Below, in pieces: positions 1 to 8,440 of a DNA stretch of 64,000 bases. The position numbers and the translations under genes are program-made. The stretch is from Arthrobacter sp. ISL-5 (GTDB lineage: Bacteria; Actinomycetota; Actinomycetes; Actinomycetales; Micrococcaceae): NCBI RefSeq assembly GCF_018613835.1, contig NZ_JAGGPM010000006.1, positions 124,001 to 188,000 of the forward strand, read 5' to 3'. The first letter of the stretch is position 1, and every line of letters starts with the position of its first letter. Under the pieces are notes generated by a model that was given only the letters and a program-made list of their open reading frames with translations, was not told where the DNA came from and did no database searches.

Positions 1-180
1 GAGCCCGTCCGGATCGTCAACGGACGCTACGCCGCGCCGAAGCTCCCGGGCACGGGCGCCGAAATGTTCAGCGCCGCACGCACCCGCTGGGAGTTCCCCG
101 CCGGCGCGGGATGGCAGGAAGTGGGCAACCGGGCAGCCGTCACGGGCGCCTCGCTGGTTCCTGCGGCGGCCAGCCGATGA
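1..180 (+). CDS. C-terminal end of an enolase-superfamily sugar-acid dehydratase (partial, 5' cut)
   Basis: The first 59 codons read open from base 1 to TGA at 178-180. The peptide ends a domain with the segments NGRYAAPKLPGTGAEM and WEFPAG, which resemble the tail of L-fuconate/sugar-acid dehydratases of the enolase (mandelate racemase) superfamily. These enzymes remove water from an aldonate to give a 2-keto-3-deoxy acid. The catalytic barrel lies outside the window, so substrate cannot be judged. The stop overlaps the next ATG (ATGA), so it is translationally coupled to the semialdehyde dehydrogenase, which supports a role as first step of an oxidative pentose or deoxysugar pathway. The family call rests on the tail only. 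Confidence 0.6.
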   Translation, partial: EPVRIVNGRYAAPKLPGTGAEMFSAARTRWEFPAGAGWQEVGNRAAVTGASLVPAAASR

Positions 181-1748
181 GCGCCGCGGACACCGCGGTC
201 CGGACGTCCGCAGCAGCAGCGGCCACCGGAACCGGGGAGCTCAATGCGGCCGTCGAGGCTGCCCAAGCCGCCTTCGAACAGGGCCGGACGGCGGATCCCG
301 CCACCCGGGCCGCGTGGCTTGAGGCCATCGCGGCCGGCCTGGAGCAGGACTCTGCGGCGCTCGTGGAGATCGCCGTCCGGGAGACGCACCTCGGCGCACC
401 GCGCCTGGAAGGCGAGCTCAAACGCACCGTTTTCCAGCTCCGGCTCTTCGCCGCGGAAATCCTGCAGGGTGAGCATTTCGACGCCACGATCGACCACGCG
501 GACCCCTCCTGGGGCATGGGACCGCGGCCGGACCTGCGCCGCTACAACGTTCCGCTCGGCGTGGTGGGGGTCTTCGGAGCCTCAAACTTCCCCTTCGCAT
601 TCAGCGTGATGGGCGGCGACAGCGCCTCGGCCATCGCCGCCGGCTGCGCCGTCGTGCACAAGGCACATGACGGGCACCGGGAGCTCGCGGTCCGCACCGC
701 CCAAACAGTGACCGCGGCGCTCGACGCCGCCGGGGCGCCGTCGGGCCTCTTTGCCCTGGTCACCGGACGGCAGGCGGCCGAAGCGCTGGTGGACCACCCG
801 CTGGTGAAGGCCATCGGCTTCACCGGCTCGACGGCGGGCGGCCGGGCGCTGCTCAACCGCGCCGCGGCGCGGCCGGAGCCCATTCCCTTCTTCGGGGAAC
901 TCGGCGGCATCAACGCCGTCTTCGTCACCCGGAATGCCTGGGCGGCCCGCCGCGAGGAAATCCTCACCGGCTACGCGGGCTCCTTCACCCTGGGCATGGG
1001 CCAGTTCTGCACCAAGCCGGGGCTGCTGTTCGTCCCCGCGGGCACGTCGGCGGGCACCTCGGACGCTACGCCAGCGGGGGAGAACGCGGAAGTCCGCGCC
1101 GTCCTGGGGGCCGCCCTCGCGGAGTTCAAACCGGCACAGTTGCTCAGCGAACGCCTCCACGACGGCTACACGGGCGCCGTCCGCCGCCTGCAGGACACGG
1201 CGGGCGTGGAGCTGCTGGTCGAGGGCGACTTCGCCGATGCGCCGGCGCCCAAAGTGCTGCACACCACCGCCGATGCGGTGCGGAGGGACCCCGATATCCT
1301 GCGGCAGGAGATGTTCGGCCCGGCCAGCCTGGTGGTCGAGTACGGGGACGAGTCCGAACTGGCCGGGCTGGCCGGACTCCTGGAGGGCCAGCTGACCACC
1401 ACGCTCCAGGCCGAAGAGGACGACGACGTCGCCGAGCTAGCGGCCCGCCTGACCGACATCAGCGGCCGGGTCCTCTGGAACGGCTGGCCCACCGGAGTCA
1501 CGGTCAGCTACGCCCAGCATCACGGCGGCCCCTACCCCGCGACGACGTCCGCCACGACGTCCGTGGGGACGGCCGCCATCCGCCGCTTCCTCCGCCCGGT
1601 GGCGTACCAGTCGTTCCCCGCCGCCCGCCTGCCGGAACCTCTCCGGGACGGCAATCCGTGGAACGTCCCGCAAAGGGTCGACGGCGTCTGGCGCCGGCCG
1701 TCGTCGGGGCGCCCGCAGGAAGCTATCAACCAGGAGGATCAGCTGTGA
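177..1748 (+). CDS. 2-oxoglutarate-semialdehyde (2,5-dioxovalerate) dehydrogenase, NADP-type ALDH
   Basis: This 523-residue cytosolic aldehyde dehydrogenase would oxidise alpha-ketoglutarate semialdehyde to 2-oxoglutarate, the last step of non-phosphorylating pentose oxidation. NFPFAFSVMGGD in the Rossmann region is characteristic of the KGSADH group. The general-base Glu is in FFGELGG (about residue 241) and the catalytic Cys in GQFCTKPG (about residue 278). I start it at ATG 177, which overlaps the upstream stop as ATGA; an in-frame ATG at 111 would add 22 residues lying inside the previous gene. The 3' end overlaps the following GTG start. Family certain, exact substrate inferred from the flanking dehydratases. 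Confidence 0.82.
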   Translation: MSAADTAVRTSAAAAATGTGELNAAVEAAQAAFEQGRTADPATRAAWLEAIAAGLEQDSAALVEIAVRETHLGAPRLEGELKRTVFQLRLFAAEILQGEHFDATIDHADPSWGMGPRPDLRRYNVPLGVVGVFGASNFPFAFSVMGGDSASAIAAGCAVVHKAHDGHRELAVRTAQTVTAALDAAGAPSGLFALVTGRQAAEALVDHPLVKAIGFTGSTAGGRALLNRAAARPEPIPFFGELGGINAVFVTRNAWAARREEILTGYAGSFTLGMGQFCTKPGLLFVPAGTSAGTSDATPAGENAEVRAVLGAALAEFKPAQLLSERLHDGYTGAVRRLQDTAGVELLVEGDFADAPAPKVLHTTADAVRRDPDILRQEMFGPASLVVEYGDESELAGLAGLLEGQLTTTLQAEEDDDVAELAARLTDISGRVLWNGWPTGVTVSYAQHHGGPYPATTSATTSVGTAAIRRFLRPVAYQSFPAARLPEPLRDGNPWNVPQRVDGVWRRPSSGRPQEAINQEDQL

Positions 1749-2956
1749 GCAGTGTGCCGGGCCTGGCAGCGTCGGTCCTGCCGGAGGATGCGGGGCAGGC
1801 CCTGCTCGTGGGCCGGGTCTGGGACGTCGAGACGGGCGGGCCCCGGGTGGTGGCGGTCGGCGGCACCGAGGTCTTTGATCTGCACCGCGTGGCCGGCACC
1901 GTTTCGGAACTGCTCGAGCTGCCGGACCCGGCGGGCGCGGTCCGCGCCGCGCTGCTGGACCCGGACCTGGCCGAACCGCGCTGGGTGACCTCCGACGTCG
2001 TCACCGCATCGCTGGAAGGGGACACCAACCGCCCGCACCTGCTGGCGCCGGTTGACCTGCAGGTCATCAAGGCCTGCGGCGTGACGTTCGTGGACAGCAT
2101 GATCGAGCGCGTGATCGAGGAACGCTGCGCCGGAGATGCCGGGCGTGCGGCGGAGATGCGCGAACTGGTGGGCAAGGCCCTGGGCGGGAGCATCGGTGCC
2201 GTGCGCCCCGGGTCGGCGGAGGCGGCAGAGGCCAAGCTGGTCCTGATCGCGGAGGGGCTGTGGTCGCAGTACCTGGAGGTGGGCATCGGCCCGGACCCCG
2301 AGGTATTCACCAAGGCGCCGGTGCTGTCCTCCGTGGGGCTCGGCGCGGGCATCGGAATCCCGGCCTTCTCGTCCTGGAACAACCCGGAACCGGAGCTCGT
2401 GCTGATTGCCACCTCCCGGGGTGAGGTGGTGGGCGCGACGCTCGGCAACGACGTCAACCTGCGGGACGTTGAAGGCCGCAGTGCCCTGCTGCTGGGCAAG
2501 GCGAAGGACAACAACGCGTCCAGCGCCCTGGGGCCGCTGATCCGGCTGTTCGACGGTGCGTTCACCCTGGACACCCTGCGCGAGGAGGAGATCCTGCTGG
2601 GGGTGGAGGGTCCGGACGGCTACCGGCTCGAGGGCCGCAACACCGTGGCCCGGATCAGCCGGCCCTTCGAGGAGCTGGTGGCGGCCACCCACGGCAAGCA
2701 CCATCAATATCCGGACGGCTTCGCCCTGTTCACCGGAACACTGTTCGCGCCGACCCAGGACCGGGACGAACCCGGGCAGGGCTTCACGCACAAGCACGGC
2801 GACCTGGTCACCATCCGCAGCCGGCACCTCGGTGCCCTGATCAACCGCGTAGGCGCGTCGGAGGAACTGCCCGAGTGGACCTTCGGCCTGCGGCAGCTGT
2901 TCGGCTACCTGGCGGCCCAGCGGCTCGTGCCGTCTGGGGGTGCCGGCCGGGGCTAG
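1745..2956 (+). CDS. FAH-family 2-keto-3-deoxy-sugar-acid dehydratase (XylX-like)
   Basis: The 403-residue protein has the fumarylacetoacetate-hydrolase fold. Its length and segments (KACGVTF, GKAKDNN, FTHKHGDLV) match the Caulobacter XylX/2-keto-3-deoxy-pentonate dehydratase branch better than short FAH hydrolases. Members convert 2-keto-3-deoxy-D-xylonate or L-arabinonate to 2-oxoglutarate semialdehyde, exactly the substrate of the upstream dehydrogenase. Start GTG 1745 has AGGAGG at 1732-1737 and overlaps the previous stop (GTGA). With its two neighbours it makes a dehydratase-dehydratase-dehydrogenase Weimberg set. An alternative is 2,4-diketo-3-deoxy-L-fuconate hydrolysis, but a KGSADH partner fits dehydration better. 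Confidence 0.75.
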   Translation: MSSVPGLAASVLPEDAGQALLVGRVWDVETGGPRVVAVGGTEVFDLHRVAGTVSELLELPDPAGAVRAALLDPDLAEPRWVTSDVVTASLEGDTNRPHLLAPVDLQVIKACGVTFVDSMIERVIEERCAGDAGRAAEMRELVGKALGGSIGAVRPGSAEAAEAKLVLIAEGLWSQYLEVGIGPDPEVFTKAPVLSSVGLGAGIGIPAFSSWNNPEPELVLIATSRGEVVGATLGNDVNLRDVEGRSALLLGKAKDNNASSALGPLIRLFDGAFTLDTLREEEILLGVEGPDGYRLEGRNTVARISRPFEELVAATHGKHHQYPDGFALFTGTLFAPTQDRDEPGQGFTHKHGDLVTIRSRHLGALINRVGASEELPEWTFGLRQLFGYLAAQRLVPSGGAGRG

Positions 2957-2973
2957 TGTTTGGGCCGATATCC

Positions 2974-3009
2974 GTGATCCGGCACGCCGTTGGGGGCGTG
3001 CCGGATCAC
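2974..3009. terminator. Bidirectional terminator between convergent genes
   Basis: A perfect 15-bp inverted repeat (arms 2974-2988 and 2995-3009, GTGATCCGGCACGCC and its complement) encloses a 6-nt loop. It lies between the end of the FAH gene on the plus strand and the end of the SRPBCC gene on the minus strand. No long T tract follows on either side, as is common in actinobacteria. Confidence 0.8.
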
Positions 3010-3020
3010 TTCATGCTTTC

Positions 3021-3488
3021 CTAGGCCTTGCGCGATGCCGCGGCGGCACCCAGGGAGGCCAGGCCCTTTTCGAAGTCTCCGCCCACCATCTTGTCCATGT
3101 TCATGAACAGGCCGAACACCTTGCCGATACCCTTGTGCTCGCCGGTCATGGTCCAGGTGACGCGGGTGCCGGTGCCTTCGGGAACGAAGGTAAAGGTGGT
3201 CGGGTTGATTGCCGGGAACGGTTTGGTGAATTCCAGCCGGATGCTGACGTTCTCCGGTTCCTGCGATCCGACGATCTCCATGTTGCCTGCGCCGGCCTTG
3301 CGGTTTCCGTTCCAGGCGTACTTCGCGCCCACGCCTGATTCCGGGCCCGAGTAGGTGCGGTTCAGTGCGGGGTCCACGGCTTCCCATGGCGACCATTTGG
3401 TCCATTCACGGAAATTGTTGACCAGCGGGAAAACGTCCTTGGCGGGGGCGGGGATGAGGGCGCTGCGGGTGACCGAATAGGTTGACAT
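3021..3488 (-). CDS. SRPBCC-fold (polyketide cyclase/START-like) protein
   Basis: The 155-residue soluble protein has the helix-grip pattern of SRPBCC proteins: an N-terminal strand with IPAPAKDVFPLV, the SPWEAVDP loop, and the closing helix GKVFGLFMNMDKMVGGDFEKGL. Such proteins bind hydrophobic ligands in a cavity; the ligand is not predictable. It stands alone between the terminator at 2974-3009 and a divergent promoter region. The ATG at 3488 is the only sensible start, since the family's N-terminal strand begins there. Confidence 0.8.
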   Translation of the reverse strand: MSTYSVTRSALIPAPAKDVFPLVNNFREWTKWSPWEAVDPALNRTYSGPESGVGAKYAWNGNRKAGAGNMEIVGSQEPENVSIRLEFTKPFPAINPTTFTFVPEGTGTRVTWTMTGEHKGIGKVFGLFMNMDKMVGGDFEKGLASLGAAAASRKA

Positions 3489-3643
3489 GGGCCCATCCTA
3501 TGGCCGGTTACCGGCCCGCGGGAGGAGGTCTGGCCGCGCCGTTGTCCGGCATTTACAATCGGGGTGGGCGAACCTGGAAATAGTTACACCGGTTCTGCCC
3601 GACGGGGGGACGTCACCATATTGGAGCGTTGCCGAGACGAAGG

Positions 3644-3913
3644 ATGCGGACCATGCCGGATATCCACGGAATGATCAGTTCACTGCTGCCGGAAGACCTT
3701 GCCTTGCTGCAGGAACGCGGGCCGGATTTCCCGTTGGACAAGGACCTGATCGATGCCATTGACCGCGCCGCCGGCGGGCCCGGAGAAGGCAGGGGCTATT
3801 ACGTCGTGCGCGGCAGCCTGCAACCGCTGGAACACCGGAGTTACTTCCTTCGGGAGGACGTGGCCGCCGCCTTGTTCGCTCCTTCGACGCTCGAAGACGC
3901 AGCCGGCACGTAG
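3644..3913 (+). CDS. Small hypothetical protein
   Basis: A reading frame of 80-90 residues, acidic, with no membrane segment or signal peptide. Two in-frame ATGs compete: 3644 and 3653 (MPDIHGM). The latter has AAGG about 8 bases upstream and gives 86 residues. The predicted content is helical, with a C-terminal segment ending in SYFLREDVAAALFAPSTLEDAAGT. I do not recognise a family. The following lipoprotein gene starts 2 nt after its stop, so they may be co-transcribed. Coding character is moderate. Confidence 0.45.
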   Translation: MRTMPDIHGMISSLLPEDLALLQERGPDFPLDKDLIDAIDRAAGGPGEGRGYYVVRGSLQPLEHRSYFLREDVAAALFAPSTLEDAAGT

Positions 3914-3914
3914 A

Positions 3915-4334
3915 GTGCGTCGCCCCCTGCATACCCAGTGGTCAAGACTGGCAATTCTTGGCTCAGCTGTGGCGTTGGTAACGGCGGTCAGTGGGTGTTC
4001 ATCCTCGCCCCTCCGAATCGTCACATCTGACATACCCCAGCTGAGCGGTATGGAAGCGCTGCACCGGGGCACGTTGGCAGCCGACGAAAACGGCTGCGTT
4101 CACTCGAAGACGGCCGGAGATTCCGTGACTACCCCTGTATGGCCCCAGGGGTACACCGTCAAAGGCGATTCGAAGTCCTTCGAAATCCTCGACGCCGGCA
4201 AGAACGTTGTGGCGGGTTCGGGAGTGCCCCTGGCCATAGGCGGGGGCGGTGCTGGCTCGTTCAAGGACACGTGGACCGAACGCGACTGCGCCAAGGGCAC
4301 ACTTTGGATGGTCGGCCAGATCGGACCGGGCTGA
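3915..4334 (+). CDS. Hypothetical lipoprotein
   Basis: GTG 3915 begins a lipoprotein signal peptide: basic RRPLHTQWSR, hydrophobic LAILGSAVALVTA, and lipobox VSGC with Cys about residue 24. The roughly 115-residue mature part contains ENGCVHSK and ends in DTWTERDCAKGTLWMVGQIGPG; two Cys could form a disulfide. This pattern is seen in short surface lipoproteins of Arthrobacter-like genomes with no known role. The reading frame stays open upstream of 3915, but that extension lies within the previous gene and would hide the signal peptide, so I choose the GTG. Confidence 0.65.
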   Translation: MRRPLHTQWSRLAILGSAVALVTAVSGCSSSPLRIVTSDIPQLSGMEALHRGTLAADENGCVHSKTAGDSVTTPVWPQGYTVKGDSKSFEILDAGKNVVAGSGVPLAIGGGGAGSFKDTWTERDCAKGTLWMVGQIGPG

Positions 4335-4394
4335 CAGCCCGGTCTGGCCGGACCGAAAGCGTCCGGCAGATTCCGTCACCGGCATCAGGCAGGT

Positions 4395-5036
4395 TCAGGG
4401 TTGCGGAGCGGCCTCGGCGCCGCGGGGCTGCTCCTGCGATGAATGCCCTCCGCCGAGCGGGACCCCTGCTGCAGTTTCGGCACGGCCCAGGGCGAGTTCA
4501 AGCCTGGCAACGGCCGGCGCGTATCCGGGGTCAGTCGAGGCTTTCAACAGCTCCGCCTCCCGCATCGCCTTCACGAACGCGGAGGTTTCCGGCCTGGCCA
4601 CGTCCGCCATGTCCGGGTAGCCGATGGCCAGCGCGGGATCCAGCTCGTAGCGCCGCCATCGGCTTAGGACGGCATTGTGGACCTCGACGGCGGCCTCGCG
4701 CCGCGGGATGTCCAGGCGCCGCTGGCGCCGGGCGCCATACCAGTCCAGGATCCGCGGGCTGCCGCGGTAGGCGGCAACGCCGCTCGCGGCGGCGACCGCC
4801 GCCAGCGCCAGTCCGGCTAGCGGAGACGCCACCGCGGGAATGAGGAGCGCCGGGACGATCACGGCCGCGCCGCCGAAGAGGTCCCAGAACAGCGGGTCTG
4901 AACCATCGGCGTCGGGCTTCCCGGCATGATGCCGGACGGCGACAACCGTGCAGGCCACGGCGGTCATCAGCACCGCGGCCCAGATGAGAAGCTGCAGCGG
5001 CCCCAGCGGGACCGCTTCGGATACGGCGGGCACCAC
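4395..5036 (-). CDS. Membrane protein of unknown function, two to four TM segments
   Basis: The protein of about 213 residues has an N-terminal hydrophobic half: LQLLIWAAVLMTAVACTVVAV, then a pair beginning AAVIVPALLIPAV and LAGLALAAVAAASG. A soluble basic/helical half follows (RRQRRLDIPRREAAVEVHNAVLSRW), with a Gln/Ala-rich tail. The start is placed at GTG 5036 because GGAGG precedes it by 4-5 nt; the open frame continues to 5111 without a ribosome site. I do not recognise a characterised family. It is convergent with the lipoprotein gene. Confidence 0.6.
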   Translation of the reverse strand: MVPAVSEAVPLGPLQLLIWAAVLMTAVACTVVAVRHHAGKPDADGSDPLFWDLFGGAAVIVPALLIPAVASPLAGLALAAVAAASGVAAYRGSPRILDWYGARRQRRLDIPRREAAVEVHNAVLSRWRRYELDPALAIGYPDMADVARPETSAFVKAMREAELLKASTDPGYAPAVARLELALGRAETAAGVPLGGGHSSQEQPRGAEAAPQP

Positions 5037-5280
5037 AGCACCTCCAAGCGACGGGCCCTGCCCGGTAATTCGGGCTGCTTCAATTCCAGCCCCTGCGGCC
5101 GCACAGGTCAAGCAGTCCGCTACGCCAGCGGTGAGCTACGCCCGCACACTGCACCGCCCACCAGCGCGCGACGACAATGTTGCGCGGAGAAGGCCAGACT
5201 CCTCAAGCACTGGCCGGCGCACCGTGTGCAGTGTCAGGATTGAAGCCACGACACACACGTAGGCCAGAGGAGGCTCGTGG

Positions 5281-6121
5281 ATGACTGACGAGACGACAGC
5301 CGCACCTGAAACCGGATACGCGTCGGTCAATGGGCTCCAGATGTACTACGAGTTGCACGGCGACGGTGACGGCGGCACCCCGCTGTTGCTCCTGCACGGC
5401 GGGCTCTTCGACATCGAGCAGCAGTTCGGCGCGCTGATCCCGAGCCTGTCGGCCGGGCGCCGGGTGATCGCCACGGACTTCCAAGGGCACGGACACCAAC
5501 GACACCGATCGGCCGCTGGGCACTCCCGACCTGGCATCCGATGTCATCGGGCTTCTCGAGCACCTCGGTGTCCACAACGTCGACGTGTTCGGGTTCAGCG
5601 TCGGCGGTGCGGTCGCGCTGGACCTGGCGATCCGCCACCCAGAACTCGTGCGCAAGCTCATCGTTTCGTCGGTGTCGTTCCGGCCAGAGGGCGACCGTGG
5701 CGGCAACGCCGAGGCGGTCGCGGAGATGACGGTGGATATGATCGCGCGAACCCCGATGGAGGAACGCTACCTCGCCGTGTCGCCGCATCCTGATCGCGAG
5801 CACCTGCAGGGCCTGCTCGACAAGCTCGCACGCTACGGCGAGGGCGAGACCGGATGGAGCGACGACGAGATCCGCGGAATCGCCGCCCCGACGCTTTTCA
5901 CGGTCGGCGACTGCGACATGGTCAAGCTCGACCACGCGGTGAAGTTCCTCCAACTGCGCGGGGGAGACGTGAACGGCGACTTCGAGGGTGTGCCCGCGTC
6001 ACAGCTCGCGGTGTTCCCCGGCACGACACATTTCTTTGGCCTCGCGCGGACCGAGCTCGTGCGCGACGTCGTGATCACGTTCCTCGATGCACCCGAGCCC
6101 ACCGTCTGGGCCGACGTTTAG
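5281..6121 (+). pseudogene. Alpha/beta hydrolase gene broken by a frameshift
   Basis: The first frame (from ATG 5281, strong AGAGGAGG site) encodes an alpha/beta hydrolase N-terminus with LLLLHGGLFDIEQQF and ATDFQGHG. Homology then leaves this frame near 5491-5497. The next frame (+1 nt) continues as TNDTDRPLGTPDLASDVIGL, the nucleophile elbow GFSVGG, and the C-terminal half with GTTHFFGLA carrying the catalytic His. Joined, they give a normal hydrolase of about 280 residues. The break is at GGACACCAAC: loss of two bases (for example one AC of a repeat) or gain of one explains it. It may be a true pseudogene or a sequencing error. Confidence 0.85.
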
Positions 6122-6196
6122 CGCTTCCGCTCAGCAGTCAGCGTCTTTTGGAGTGTGGCTGGAGCGTTGTCTGCGCAGTTGCGGCCAGGTGCCTGT

Positions 6197-6880
6197 TCAG
6201 TTGCCCAGTAGACGGCGTTCATAGGCGAAGGCAACTAGCTGGAGCCGGGTGCGGAGTTCCAGCTTGTCCAGCACACTGCGCAGATGAGTTTTGACAGTGG
6301 CTTCGGAGACGAACAGGCTCTCCGCCATTTCGCCGTTGCTCAAGCCCTTGGCCGCGAGAAGAAATACGTCCCGCTCTCGCACGGAGAGAACGTCGAGGAC
6401 GGACAAGTCCGGCCCCCTGGCGGGAGCGCTGCGGGCGGCATGTTCAAAGAGTGAGTGGATGGATCCTGGCGCGACGACGGAGTATCCGGAGTGAACGGTG
6501 CGGATGGCGGCCAGCAGGAATTCCGGTTCCGCGCTCTTGAGCAGATAACCGCTGGCCCCGGCCTGGACCGCCTGCACCACGGCCTGATCCCGGTTGAATG
6601 TGGTCAGTGCGATGATTCTGGGCTTGTCCGTGTCGGCTGCCTCGGCCTGCTGCACGATCCTCCGGGTGGCTTCGACGCCGTCAACGACAGGCATTCGCAG
6701 GTCCATCAGCATGACGTCTGGGCGCCGGTAGGCGGCCAGAGTTACGGCCTGCTCCCCGTCGCCTGCCTCGCCCGAGAGCTCCATGTCCTCTTGACTCTCT
6801 ATGAGCATGCGGATGCCCGCACGGAACAGGGGCTGGTCATCCACTAAGGCAACGGTGACGCGTGCGCCGGCATCAGCCAC
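6197..6880 (-). CDS. NarL/FixJ-type response regulator
   Basis: A 227-residue receiver-HTH protein. The receiver has the acidic pair DD at residues 14-15, phospho-acceptor Asp60 in MLMDLRMP, the switch Thr in IALTTF, and Lys in GYLLKSAEP. The LuxR-type HTH includes LSVRERDVFLLAAKGLSNGEMAE and VSEATVKTHLRSVL. GTG 6880 is chosen because it overlaps the kinase stop by 8 nt; upstream extension would read into the kinase. It is the partner of the DesK-like kinase transcribed just before it. No obvious target such as a drug ABC exporter lies next to it, so its regulon is unknown. Confidence 0.88.
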   Translation of the reverse strand: MADAGARVTVALVDDQPLFRAGIRMLIESQEDMELSGEAGDGEQAVTLAAYRRPDVMLMDLRMPVVDGVEATRRIVQQAEAADTDKPRIIALTTFNRDQAVVQAVQAGASGYLLKSAEPEFLLAAIRTVHSGYSVVAPGSIHSLFEHAARSAPARGPDLSVLDVLSVRERDVFLLAAKGLSNGEMAESLFVSEATVKTHLRSVLDKLELRTRLQLVAFAYERRLLGN

Positions 6881-8276
6881 GGTCGATCGCTTCCGGTCCA
6901 GCCGCTGTCTGCCGCGCGAGGCCTGATCCGGCCGGCACTGTCTGGGCTTCAGCGCCGGCAATCTCGGTGAGGGAGCCCTCCGCATCGGCGCGGGATGTAT
7001 CGTTGCCAGGGCGGGTTTCCCGGGTTCCGTAGGGGATGAAGACCGTCACCCGGAAGTGCTCGCCGTCCGGTCCGGCCGTCAGCCAGCCTCCGGCGAGGTG
7101 GGCGCGTTCGCGCATGCCGGGAAGTCCGCGCCCGACCCGGGGCAGGACTGGATCATCGGCGGTTTCGTGATCGATGGGTGCTATTTCCGAGGCGACGTGC
7201 AGGGTGAGGCCGGGCCCGGTCCAGTCGAAGTGGAGCCGCACATCCGTGCCGCGGCCGCCGTGTTTGAGGGCATTGGTCAGGCATTCCTGGACGATCCGGA
7301 AAACCGCCACCTGCTGGCCCGTCGAGAGCTCCACGGGAGTCCCGGACTCGCTGGAGTGGATGTTCAAACTGCCGCGCTGCATGCCTTCGATCAACGGCTT
7401 GACATCGCTCAGCCGGGGCTGGGGCGTCACCATGCCGTCATCACGGACTCCCTCGATCACGCGTTGAGCATCCACGAGTGCGCTGCGAGCTGACCGGGCG
7501 ATGGTGTCCAGTGCGTTAAGGACGGCCGCGGGCTGGCCCTTGCTGAGGTAGCGGGTTCCGTCTGCCTGCGCCGCGATGACAGCCAGGGAATGGGCGAGGA
7601 CGTCGTGGAGATCCCTGGCGATGCGTGTCCGCTCCTGCTCCACGATCAGGTCGATCTCGGTTTCCTTCAGGCTGCTCTGGGCCTGTTCCCGGGCCCGGAA
7701 CAGACTGCCCCGTTCCTGATATAGGGCGAGTAGAAGTCCGACGGCGGCGCAGGCCCCGGCGATCACTAAGAGGAGCGCGAACAACTGCCAGCCATACGTC
7801 GTGAACGTCAGCCTGTCACCGTAATGCAGGGGAATGAACCAGCCGACGCCGCCGCCGTATCTCCACGAGAGCATTAGAACGGTCATCACGGCCACGAACG
7901 CCAAATTGGCGCCGGCAGCGATGTAACGCATCTTGGGTGGGGCCGTCCACAGGATGAAGCCCAGAGCGACGAATGAGCCTACGTAGATGGCCCAGTGATT
8001 GGAAGCCATTGCCGGGATGGAATAGCTCAACTGCCCGGCGAGCAGTGCGGCCGTGAACCCCAGGGACACCAGCGGTTTCCACGAGGCGGTGGCAACAGCC
8101 AATGTCATCAGGGCCAGTGGCCAGTTCCCTGACCATGTCAGCCAGGACCCTCCCATGCGGCCGGCCTCAGCGACACACCAGAGGGAGAAGAAGATGACGG
8201 CCGCCACGGGGGCGCCCCAATGCCGTGCAATTTTCAGAACTGATTCCATGCCTGTCACCATATCCGCGGCTGTCAC
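6873..8276 (-). CDS. DesK/NarX-family sensor histidine kinase
   Basis: The 467-residue membrane kinase has about five N-terminal TM segments (residues 20-185), a coiled-coil linker (SSLKETEIDLIVEQERTR), and a HisKA_3 dimerisation domain with phospho-acceptor His224 in ARDLHDVLAHS. The HATPase domain has N335 in ECLTNALKHGG and GRGLPGMRER. A Pro/Thr/Ala-rich tail follows. GTG 8276 has GGAGAGAGG just upstream and overlaps the stop of the small membrane ORF (GTGA). Kinase and regulator form an 8-nt-overlapping pair. The many-TM, no-extracellular-loop input region suggests sensing of membrane state or antibiotic. Confidence 0.87.
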   Translation of the reverse strand: MTAADMVTGMESVLKIARHWGAPVAAVIFFSLWCVAEAGRMGGSWLTWSGNWPLALMTLAVATASWKPLVSLGFTAALLAGQLSYSIPAMASNHWAIYVGSFVALGFILWTAPPKMRYIAAGANLAFVAVMTVLMLSWRYGGGVGWFIPLHYGDRLTFTTYGWQLFALLLVIAGACAAVGLLLALYQERGSLFRAREQAQSSLKETEIDLIVEQERTRIARDLHDVLAHSLAVIAAQADGTRYLSKGQPAAVLNALDTIARSARSALVDAQRVIEGVRDDGMVTPQPRLSDVKPLIEGMQRGSLNIHSSESGTPVELSTGQQVAVFRIVQECLTNALKHGGRGTDVRLHFDWTGPGLTLHVASEIAPIDHETADDPVLPRVGRGLPGMRERAHLAGGWLTAGPDGEHFRVTVFIPYGTRETRPGNDTSRADAEGSLTEIAGAEAQTVPAGSGLARQTAAGPEAIDRG

Positions 8277-8440
8277 CCCCTCTCTCCGATTCGCCGCAAT
8301 CTCAACCTGAAAGCCAGATGATTCATTCTTGGAGCCAGTTTTTGGGTCCAGCTACCCGGACAAATGATCCAACTGACGATGATCGCCGCAACAACAAGGA
8401 CCAACAGCAGCGCGGCAGTGAGGATGAAACGAGGTTTCAT
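8273..8440 (-). CDS. 55-residue single-pass membrane microprotein upstream of the sensor kinase
   Basis: Reading the minus strand from ATG 8440 gives 55 codons ending in TGA at 8275-8273. There is one strong TM helix near the N-terminus (FILTAALLLVLVVAAIIVSWII), then a basic Arg-rich cytosolic tail (FRLRLRRIGER). The stop overlaps the kinase start as GTGA, a typical actinobacterial coupling. The ribosome site before 8440 is weak, so the start is less certain than the frame. Its position suggests a modulator of the kinase, but I know of no named family. Confidence 0.5.
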   Translation of the reverse strand: MKPRFILTAALLLVLVVAAIIVSWIICPGSWTQKLAPRMNHLAFRLRLRRIGERG

